32,714 nucleotides of DNA. Origin: Dissophora ornata (lineage: Eukaryota; Mortierellomycota; Mortierellomycetes; Mortierellales; Mortierellaceae). Of the stretch, positions 20,434-27,644 are shown in pieces. The translations under genes and the position numbers were made by a program. The DNA is taken from positions 1 through 32,714 of the forward strand of contig MU616906.1 of assembly GCA_025201705.1 (NCBI GenBank), in the 5' to 3' direction. Below the pieces are notes generated by a model. It saw only the letters and a program-made list of their open reading frames with translations, was not told the DNA's origin and searched no databases. Numbering within the stretch: position 1 is the stretch's first letter; each line of letters begins with the position of its first letter.

Positions 20434-20617
20434 TATTGAGAGTTTATGTAGGAGTAGATGATGGTGGACAGCGCAAGGCCTTGCAAGGCGTGGAGCTGAA
20501 AGGCTAGGAGCGGAGAAGGAGAAGAGAGAAGAGTGTGCACACGAGAGATTAGTTGAACCCATGAAAACATCAGAGTGTAGAACATTTTTATTTGCTATGC
20601 TTCGCCAAGCATCCGAA

Positions 20618-20858
20618 TCATGCAAAGTGAAGGTGTGGATTCACCCCCCTAGACTTGTTTGTTGGCACAGTGCACTTGATCTTGGCCAGGCTTTCAATTC
20701 TCTTTTCGTGACCCTGAATTGACCGTGCCAATCTCCGCAGGATACCATCGAACTCCTTCTCCTCCAGCTCCAGATTGCCAAGCTTTTCGAGATACTGCTT
20801 GAGATGATTGTTCAAATCGTTGAAAGTCGTTTTTGAGATGCAATAGTCGTGATCAACT
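20618..20858 (-). CDS. Small coiled-coil protein, 5' end unresolved (family copy 2)
   Basis: The conserved part reads FNDLNNHLKQYLEKL, LELEEKEFDGILRRLARSIQ and HEKRIESLAKIK, then a tail to the stop at 20618-20620. No in-frame ATG precedes it closely. A good acceptor (GATTCAG) ends at 20859, so a short upstream exon probably carries the start; I could not identify it. Its closest relative in the window is the gene at 651-908, at the other end of the gene-dense part. It lies 185 bases upstream of the gene at 20128-20433 and in the same direction, so copies 2 and 3 form a tandem pair. Function is unknown. Confidence 0.55.
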
Positions 20859-21675
20859 CTGAATCGCGCATTAGCTGCTGCTATGCGTCGAATGTCACAG
20901 ACGATATTGGAGCCAAGAACTGGACGCGCATACAAGCTGGTGAGAAGCAAGGCAGTCAGACGTGTATGGACAAGGAGAGGGAAAAAATCGACGCGATCAA
21001 CATATGCGACCGCTTTCAGCATTCCTCGGCTTTTTCAGGATTTTTCATAGGCTCCGTTCATCTTCAGCCATTGTTTCTGGCGCGGGGGGGGGGCTCTAAC
21101 TCTGGCTTCGGTCTTCTTTTTCCGCTCAGCTCGATTAGTTTTGTCGAACTCCCGGTACGCGCAAGAGTGTATGTGATAGCGTAACACATGTGGACGTTGA
21201 TGTATGCGAGAGGAATCACATTTTGTAAAGCGAAGAGGCCCAGGCATTATGTGCTTTCTTCGAGTACTTGTACAAGACCTTGGCGTTATTGCATGTGGCA
21301 GAGCCAAGCGTTACCCCTATTGCGTTTTCATCATCGAACGACCACTACTCTCAAACAACTGTCTTCCACCGACAGTGGTCTCTCTGTATATTCCAGCGAT
21401 CCTCATCAAGATTAACTATATTGAAATGGTCGATATGGAGCGGATGATGCTACCTGAGTGCGATGCAGAAGTATAAGGAAGGGAGGCACTATAAGACTGT
21501 ACTCCAAAGCAAGAAATCAGGGTCATTGGCAACATTGACGATGTGTAGTGCCTATTATATGATTTACGCTCATCGTTCTATGGATTTGCTCGCAAGGACA
21601 ACATCTCTCTTCTCTTTCCTTTTTTTTTTCTTGCGTCTCGAGAATTCAAGAGGTGGCAAACGTTTACTTGTACCT

Positions 21676-21709
<34 letters not shown>

Positions 21710-21841
21710 CGTTGTCTCTGACGCCTTAGGGGTGGTACGGATATATTTGCATCTGGTTGAGAGGTCTCACATTACTTCACTACACAATACTTTACCCCAA
21801 AAAGAAAGTTGCCTGGGAACTCCTCTTGATTCGCTATACAG
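20859..21841. other. Intergenic, low-complexity, no gene called
   Basis: The stretch may include the missing first exon of the small gene at 20618-20858. It has a run of nine G near 21084 and an uninterrupted run of about 32 T at 21678-21709. Open frames on both strands are short or are homopolymer translations. I see no recognisable domain. Confidence 0.5.
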
Positions 21842-22063
21842 CTACACAACACAGGTACATTATGGACTGATGCCGACCTGGCAAAGATTCTACAACCCTT
21901 GAGTCCCATGCTCCAAAGGATTATACCAGATTCACAACTTATCACCCCACACCACGCGACAGGTCTCCAAGGAGTTTTATCATATAGCAATATAGCCTAC
22001 CGAGACAACACCTTCCTGCCCTCAGACACTATTATCACAATCATGGAAAACGGCGCTTCTTAG
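21842..22063 (+). other. Unrecognised coding-like fragment beside the inverted-repeat element
   Basis: After a plausible acceptor (TATACAG) at 21841, 73 codons are open to the TAG at 22061-22063. The frame starts LHNTGTLWTDADLAKILQPL and ends with DNTFLPSDTIITIMENGAS. Composition looks protein-like rather than random, but there is no ATG and I do not recognise it. It stops 40 bases before the element at 22104, so it may be the end of a gene or a piece of an older element. Confidence 0.35.
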
Positions 22064-22103
22064 CAAAAACTTGAACCAAGAAAAATTTCTGTTCAGCGTG
22101 TTC

Positions 22104-22286
22104 GCGCTGAACAAGCGAGCCAGCCGAGCCACTCACAATGAGCTCGAGCGGCTCGATGGCTCACTGTTGGCTCACCGTGCGCTGCTCGTTTTCCTAATAT
22201 GGTTGGACACCCCCTGCAAACAGGTCGAACGCCTCGAACGCCTCGAACAAGTTGAACGGCTCGAACGTCTCGAACAACTTTCGAAC
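22104..22286 (+). repeat. Left inverted-repeat arm
   Basis: It matches the reverse complement of 23569-23743 with only scattered substitutions and small gaps. Shared landmarks are CTCGAGCGGCTCGATGGCTC, CCGTGCGCTGCTCGTTTTCC and TAATATGGTTGGACACCCCC. Confidence 0.85.
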
Positions 22287-22369
22287 TGCGGCTTGACTGA
22301 ACCATTTTCCAGCTGTTCGAGGCGTTCGAGGCGTTCGACCTGCTCGCAGGGATATCTAACCATATTAGG
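22195..22369. repeat. Inner inverted repeat able to form a hairpin
   Basis: The segment 22195-22249 (TAATATGGTTGGACACC then the 9-bp repeats) is inverted at 22315-22369 (9-bp repeats, then ATCTAACCATATTAGG). Each arm is about 55 bases, with a spacer of about 65 bases. A related unit recurs in the second orientation at about 22758-22830. Confidence 0.75.
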
Positions 22370-22450
22370 ACTGTTGCTATCTGGCCTATGCAAACACGTG
22401 GCCTGGCGGTGTGTCCAAAAGACAGAGGTAGACTTTGAGGGCGGAAAGCA

Positions 22451-22540
22451 AGAAAGAAGGTCAAAAGGTTATCGCGACGTGCACTATTGAGAGTGAATGC
22501 CAGTGACAAATGAACAACGATGTGCCACCGAGATCAATGC
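22451..22540 (+). repeat. Direct repeat, copy 1
   Basis: It shares blocks such as AAGAAGGTCAAA, TTGAGAGTGAATGCC and GACAAATGAACAA with 23405-23523 in the same orientation, so the element contains an internal duplication as well as inverted ends. Confidence 0.7.
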
Positions 22541-23404
22541 TTGACTGCACCATGGAGAGGATAGGAGGATACAGTTTTGGTAGATGTCTACACCCTGACG
22601 AGGGGTGGCAATAGTTGCGTGGGCCCGATATCGGGTTAACCCATGGGAACGCGACTGGTTATATAGCGTTGGTGGATACCTTCATTGTGAAGGGGGACAT
22701 TATTCGCAGATTTCTACCTACATAGGATTTTGGCACCATTTTCCAAAGTTGTTGGAGCTGTTCGAAAGTTGTTCGAGGCGTTCGAGGCGTTCGACCTGTT
22801 CGCAGGGGTGTCTAACCATCCATATATTAGGTCTGTTGTTATCTGCTATGCAAACACGCGTGTGTCCAAAGCAAGAGAGGCAGCCGGTTACCATTAAGCA
22901 CTGCCCAGCGTGTCGCCCGGCCTTTCTGTTGTTTTATCGAGGAGGCCCGCGAGCGTCTATGGAAACCAGGGTGCACAGCAACGGTGGTAAGGGAAAAATC
23001 CAACAGGGTCACGGAGAAGAAGAAGCGGAACCGACCAGAGGGTCAGCAAGCGCGACCGTGGATGCAGATATACGGCCGGAGCCCTCGAGCGAACGAATGT
23101 TTATGCGGCAAGTCTCCAACGGAGCACGAGAACGGGCAGTGCCCTGGCGAGCCTCAAGGGTTTGCAGTACCTAGGAGTGATAGAAAGGAGAGGATATATG
23201 ACAATCGAGCTGTTCAAGGAGGACTAGACTTCCTTGAACTTGCCCCTACGAAGAGCGGCAAGGATCATCCGGGTTAAGCGCACCCAGTGTGTCGTAGAGG
23301 ACGGATTGTGTCTCCTCAAGTGCTGACAGACAATTTATTCTTACAAAAACGGATTAAACTTGACGTCAATAAAAACAAAAAAAAAAAAAAGGAGAGTAGA
23401 GAGG

Positions 23405-23523
23405 CAGAAAAGAAGGTCAAAGAGGGGTTATCGCAAACATGAGTGCGACGCACACTGTTGAGAGTGAATGCCGGCGACAAATGAACAAGGATGTGTCAAA
23501 ATCAAAAACGCCGAGATCGATGC
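23405..23523 (+). repeat. Direct repeat, copy 2
   Basis: This is the diverged second copy of 22451-22540. It is longer by small insertions. Confidence 0.7.
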
Positions 23524-23568
23524 AAGAAATCGCTTACTGCATTTTTATTGACTTGCCTGGACCACCAT

Positions 23569-23743
23569 GTTCGAAAGTTGTTCGAGGTGTTCGAGGCGTT
23601 CGAGACGTTCAACTTGTTCGAGGCGTTCAGGGGGTGTCCAACCATATTAGGAAAACGAGCAGCGCACGGTGAGCCAATAGTGAGCCATCGAGCCGCTCGA
23701 GCTAATTGTGAGTGGCTCGAGTACTGGCTCGCTTGTTCAGCGC
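23569..23743 (-). repeat. Right inverted-repeat arm
   Basis: This is the reverse-complement partner of 22104-22286. It carries one block fewer of the 9-bp repeat than the left arm, which explains most of the length difference. Confidence 0.85.
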
Positions 23744-23847
23744 AGGTTAAACACGTTGCACAGAGATCTTATACATGTAGTACCAAACTCAAAATGGCCA
23801 TCGCAATACCCTTAAGCAATAAATCCTCATTTTCTAGGGGAAAAAAA

Positions 23848-23866
23848 ATGCATGCATGCATGCATG
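23848..23866. repeat. (ATGC)n microsatellite
   Basis: Just under five ATGC units follow an eight-base A run, outside the inverted-repeat element. Confidence 0.95.
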
Positions 23867-24227
23867 TACTGCAGGCATTGAGTGCGGGTGATCATGCATG
23901 CTTATATTTTCCTGTATTTCTTTGCTGACGAAATATTACGTGATGGAGTTTGAATGAGAGTTTGAGATCAGGCAATGGCCTATGACTATTTACTAAAAGA
24001 ATCAATGAAAGCAAGAATAGAGACTGTTGGAATGGGAAAGGAAATAGGCACCTTCCGATTTCCTATGATAAAGTAAAACTTGACGAATACTGTACACATG
24101 TGCGAACGCAGTTCAGCAATAGTTGTAATGATCATTGTTAAAAAATTGTGTGACTGATAGATATGAACTATGGATCAACCGGAGTACTGAGGCGAGGAGC
24201 TCCATTGATGTCGGTCAGAGAGCGATA

Positions 24228-24596
24228 TCAGACGGCATCCGCGAGATATTTTTCCTGGTTCTCGTTGGCCTCCATGAATACCCTATTCCAGTACCCTGTG
24301 CAGCCAACTCCTGTGGTGTCTTTAACACACCAAGATCCAGTGCATGTCGAGCACCAACCACAACAAGTTTCATACGATCTGCACTCCGCTCCAATCGGCT
24401 GGCAATAGTTCATCTCCCTATGTGAAACAGAAAATAGTTCTTCATAAGAAAGGTGATCTTATTTCGAATTTGGAAGGCGTCGAAGTCACCAACGTTACTT
24501 GAACAATACGGCCGCGTCTGACGTCCCCATAGAGGCTAGCAGGACTGATGCAACAACAGTGACTCCAATGGCGGAATGGACGGTCGTGAAGTACAT
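24228..24596 (-). CDS. Small secreted cysteine-rich protein, 95 aa
   Basis: There are two exons, 24596-24499 and 24417-24228, joined by an 81-nt GT-AG intron in matching phase. The first exon is almost wholly a signal peptide: MYFTTVHSAIGVTVVASVL then LASMGTSDA, with cleavage likely around residues 27-28. The second gives a short mature domain with eight cysteines in the order C-x6-C-x5-CC-x2-C-x2-C-x4-C-x8-C, followed by an acidic tail of about 23 residues. The C..C..CC..C..C start resembles cystine-knot peptides, though pairing cannot be read from sequence. A TATA box lies at 24714-24720. Fungal proteins of this form include secreted effectors and defence peptides, but I cannot assign this one. 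It lies in a repeat-rich stretch. Confidence 0.7.
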
Positions 24597-24713
24597 GGTG
24601 TTTTTTTTATGGAGGAGTGTTGAAGAGTGGTGAGGATGTGAGTTGGCTTTTCAGGATTCTTGTGAGTCTTGAGTCTTGAGTGATGTAGAAATGAGTTTGG
24701 TGAAGAGCCAGCC

Positions 24714-24720
24714 TTTTATA
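24714..24720 (-). promoter_or_regulatory. TATA box for the cysteine-rich gene
   Basis: TATAAAA on the minus strand lies 118 bases upstream of the ATG at 24596. This leaves room for a 5' leader of about 85-90 nt. Confidence 0.55.
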
Positions 24721-24810
24721 CGCCATCAAATTATCTGGCTGTACCATTGCAGTTAGTCTAGTATTTTCCTTTGCTGCCCACTTTCTGACACGTTTCTCCA
24801 TGCCCCTTTC

Positions 24811-25142
24811 TCTATTCATGCGCTGTGCATACATTAGCTTTCTTTTCTTTCTTGCCACTGCCTATGCCTTGACAAGCATCTCTACACCTTTTCTCTATTC
24901 ATGCGTTGTGCGTGCATTAGCTTCCTTTTCTTTCTTGCCACTGCTTAGGCCTTGACAAGCATCTCTACATCTTTTCTCTATCCATGCGTTGTGCGTGCAT
25001 TAGCTTTCTTTTCTTTCTTGCCACTGCCTAGGCCTTGACAAGCATCTATACACCTTTTCTCTATTCATGCGTTGTGCATGCATTTTTTTTTGACAAGCTC
25101 CATACTCTTTTTCGATGGTCATGCGCCGTGCATACATTCGTT
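24811..25142. repeat. 83-bp minisatellite, four copies
   Basis: The landmark TCTATTCATGCG (or TCTATCCATGCG) recurs at 24811, 24894, 24977 and 25060, an exact 83-base period. Three complete units contain ATTAGCTTTCTTTTCTTTC and GCCTTGACAAGCATCT. The fourth runs into a shortened, diverged copy after 25080, and a still weaker copy may precede the array. Confidence 0.9.
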
Positions 25143-25820
25143 TTTTTCCCTTGTTGCTACCCACCCCCTAGCATACATGAGATCAGGCCAAACAGATGAC
25201 TCGGACGCGCTCATTCCTTTTTCTAGGAAATCTAGGAAACTACATCTCCATAACTAGGCGCGTCCCCCTACCCCCAACCAACTCCAAGTAAGCTCTCGAT
25301 ACCAAGCCGAGCCGTTGTCACCTTCACATGTGGCCCCCAGTTGTCCGAACCGACAGCGGTGGCCGGGATCACGTATAAATAGTGCGCGGCTTTATTTCAT
25401 AGAACTCCAGTCTGCAATAAAACTATTCCTGTCCCCTTTGCTCGCTCCTCTACTTACCTGTTCCCTTTATACTACTGTCCTACCTGCTCTGTCCTTGGCA
25501 ACTCGCCTTCATGTTCTGTGCAATATATTCACTACCACCCACAAGTATTGCCAATTTGAGCAATAGTCTAAAGTCATTATGCAACAGCTTATGATGGCTG
25601 CACGCCTCGAAGTCATAATTCGTGCCAGAACGCGACGATTACCGCCTTTTCCGATGTCAAGTTGAATACGAATAGACCTTCGGGTCCTTAGTCATACTAC
25701 GTGGGGTCATCAGGCAAGACGGGAAGGTTTTGTTTGGCGTCTGCTAATGTTAATTTCAAATATTGAAAGAGATAAATCCATTGCAGAAGACTTTTATTGA
25801 ACGGGGTATTGTAAGTGTAG
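25143..25820. other. Gene-poor stretch with LTR-like promoter signals
   Basis: No convincing protein is encoded. TATAAATA at 25374-25381 is followed by AATAAA at 25416-25421 and a C/T-rich downstream part. A promoter and a poly(A) signal this close together are typical of retrotransposon LTRs. I could not find a second copy or LTR ends, so this is only a suggestion. Confidence 0.35.
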
Positions 25821-26148
25821 TGTCACAACCTGGTGTAGGGCGAGCTCAGGCACTTCTACGGTAATTAGTGAGTCTCTTGTAGGTGCCGATCACTAATAAA
25901 GAACTATCTCTTATTCTCGTTGACTTCAGTCCAAGCATTACTCCCCACATTCATCTAAACACTTCCAAGCACTTACATTAACCCAAGCACTTACACTTAA
26001 TAAGTTAAACCCAAGTGAATATCACAAGTGCCTTATCAATTGGCAAGGATACCCACGAGAAGATTGGACCTGGGAACCAGAGAGCAACTTGAGCCATTGC
26101 AAGGACCTCTTAAAACAATACAAATGCGACCACGGACTCAAGACTTAA
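25821..26148 (+). mobile_element. Ty3/gypsy relic: possible LTR start and chromodomain
   Basis: The frame 26011-26148 reads PSEYHKCLINWQGYPREDW, then TWEPESNLSHCKDLLKQY and a short tail to TAA. This is the chromodomain pattern (YLVKWKGY..E..TWEPESNL) found at the C-terminus of integrase in Ty3/gypsy chromoviruses. No protease, reverse transcriptase, RNase H or integrase core is nearby, so only the last piece of pol survives. TGTCACAACC at 25821 looks like the start of a gypsy LTR and is followed by AATAAA. That part is weaker. A small host chromodomain gene is the alternative. Confidence 0.6.
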
Positions 26149-26228
26149 AGGATTATTTTTTACAATGTTATTTTTTATTTTTCTTCTTCATATTGTTTTT
26201 AAAAGGAAGGTGCAACAGCACCCGTACG

Positions 26229-26713
26229 TCAGCTCCAGACCCAACTTGTATATGTATATAGCTGTAGTTCTAGTAATAAGATCTCCATCATTGCTCCGAC
26301 TCTTGTTCCTGTCCGTTCCTGTCTTATGTCCCGACTCGCTCTTGCCTTTTGTCCCCACTTGCTCCTGTCTTGCTATTGTAATGAGACTCGTTTTCGAAGG
26401 AAAGAGAGAGAGAGAGAAGGACAACAAAAAAATCCGTTGGATATTGAGTAGGAGCATCTTTGGACATAAAATACATACCTCGCAAAAAACTTCCTGCGCT
26501 ATCAGTTGGTCGCTCTGCAACTCCATGAGTTTGCCTGGTGGTCCAGAGTCGATAACCGTACGTGGCATTCTTGTTGACCCAATCTGACATGAAACATCAT
26601 AACGCGTGGATTTCTCGCGAACCCTTCTGTCGAAATGCAAGAGCCTGTAATTTAGCATAAACCCTAAATAGTCAGTCGCTGGCTCATTCTCGCCGCCATC
26701 AGTTTCGTTGTCG

Positions 26714-26798
<85 letters not shown>

Positions 26799-26877
26799 CG
26801 TCATCGTCATTTGCTTTCTCCATCTTTTGCCATATTTTTCCCGTAACTTGGTCTTGTGGTGCCAAAGATTTGAACAT
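26229..26877 (-). CDS. Polyasparagine protein of unknown function, 180 aa
   Basis: There are two proposed exons, 26877-26479 and 26372-26229, with donor GTATGT, a pyrimidine-rich intron and acceptor CAATAG in phase 0. AATAAA is at 26174-26179. After MFKSLAPQDQVTGKIWQKME comes an acidic stretch, then about 29 asparagines encoded by an almost pure AAC repeat. Next is a non-repetitive part including DYLGFMLNYRLLHFDRRVR, YDVSCQIGSTRMPRTVIDS and GPPGKLMELQSDQLIAQ. That part looks like a genuine protein but I do not recognise it. It may be a fragment of a larger family protein, since it is bordered by retrotransposon and F-box debris. Confidence 0.45.
26713..26799. repeat. (GTT)n trinucleotide repeat, about 29 units
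   Basis: It is uninterrupted. Read on the minus strand it is AAC, encoding the asparagine run of the gene at 26229-26877. A pure codon repeat of this length is likely to vary in length between strains. Confidence 0.95.
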
Positions 26878-27037
26878 ACCCTAACCGTAGGGGAAAGAGT
26901 TCTGGAAAGAGCATCGCCATGAGGTCAGGGTTCGAGAAGCTCACCAGCTTGTCCGAGCAGATGTCAAAAGCCTACATGGGAGATTCTCCAAGTTTACATC
27001 CGCAACTCGTGGACCAGGATCAAGCGTAGCGAGAACA

Positions 27038-27559
27038 GTGGCAGGGAACATGCTTTGTTGGGGGATGGGCTTGCCTTGGATCCACCATAGACCCTCGCTC
27101 CCTAACACTCCATACCCCAGTAAATTATGTTCACGCCTCAGAGAAGTACGGATCTATCAAGAAGAGTCCTCAATGGCTCCAGAGTTTGGGTCCTGTATGA
27201 TGGCGAGGTTGAAAGACCTGGAAAGGATTGATATCCAGGCCGCTGTATTCAATCCGATCGAAGCTGCCGATGTTGAGTGGATGAAGTAAACTCTGTGCCC
27301 GAGCACGATGCCAGAGTATATACAGAGCTTAGGCCTTTTTGGCGGCATGAAGAGGCAGAGTGCACAGATTGGTAGCATCAACACTGTGTTAAACGCGATC
27401 AAAAATGGTCGCGGTGGAGCCTGTATTTGGCAAAGACTCGAGAGCTTCAAAATCCTGGTCTATGTTTATTTCACATTGTTGCTCACAGAAAATAATGAAC
27501 GAGAATGGATCGTGGTTGACGATGAATTCTACGAGTCCCGCTATGACGCGCAAACATGA
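27038..27559 (+). pseudogene. F-box/LRR gene fragment with in-frame stop
   Basis: The frame resembles the C-terminal part of the F-box/LRR family in this window: ARLKDLERIDIQAAVF and AADVEWMK correspond to SLKDLEHVAVTGW and SREIEWMK in the gene at 16678-18765. A TAA at 27287-27289 directly follows EWMK. The same frame then continues open for 89 more codons, through TMPEYIQSLGLFGGMKRQ, to about 27559. There is no F-box or credible start. I take it as the decayed end of a family member. A spliced or shortened functional gene is less likely. Confidence 0.45.
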
Positions 27560-27644
27560 TGTATGCATTGGGAGGGGAGGGGGGGTCGTGAACCTCCTTG
27601 GCATATATTTTATCTTACGAGTACAATCTGAAGGAGGTAAAAGT

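Larger units (their letters stand above)
22104..23743. mobile_element. 1.64-kb element with long terminal inverted repeats
   Basis: Both ends start GCGCTGAACAAGCGAGCCAG when read inwards and stay nearly identical for about 175-183 bases (arms 22104-22286 and 23569-23743). Weaker similarity extends 15-20 bases further out on each side. The arms end in runs of TTCGAGGCG-type repeats. No intact transposase frame is inside. Two overlapping frames of about 100 codons near 22850-23277 have no domain I know. I could not define a target-site duplication. It fits a non-autonomous DNA transposon or a nested pair of related elements. The class is unknown. Confidence 0.6.

Noticed and set aside
21463..21729. 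Frame ending in a long phenylalanine run
   Set aside because: It is the translation of a T homopolymer, with no homologous or coding-like part.
22071..22509. Open frames on both strands rich in ERLERLEQ, RSRRSTCS or similar repeats
   Set aside because: They are translations of the 9-bp TTCGAGGCG repeat, whose period keeps any frame open. No independent coding signal exists.
22100..23660. Frequent GTTCGA strings as possible tRNA T-arms
   Set aside because: There is no acceptor stem, D-arm or anticodon arm around them, and the motif is part of a tandem repeat.
23848..23866. ATGC repeat as a possible regulatory palindrome
   Set aside because: It is a simple microsatellite and naturally self-complementary; nothing nearby suggests a function.
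24135..24425. Plus-strand 96-codon frame
   Set aside because: It is antisense to the second exon of the cysteine-rich gene, which has better splice, signal-peptide and TATA evidence.
24811..25142. Regular repeats as a possible CRISPR array
   Set aside because: The 83-base units are directly adjacent with no unique spacers, and the genome is eukaryotic.
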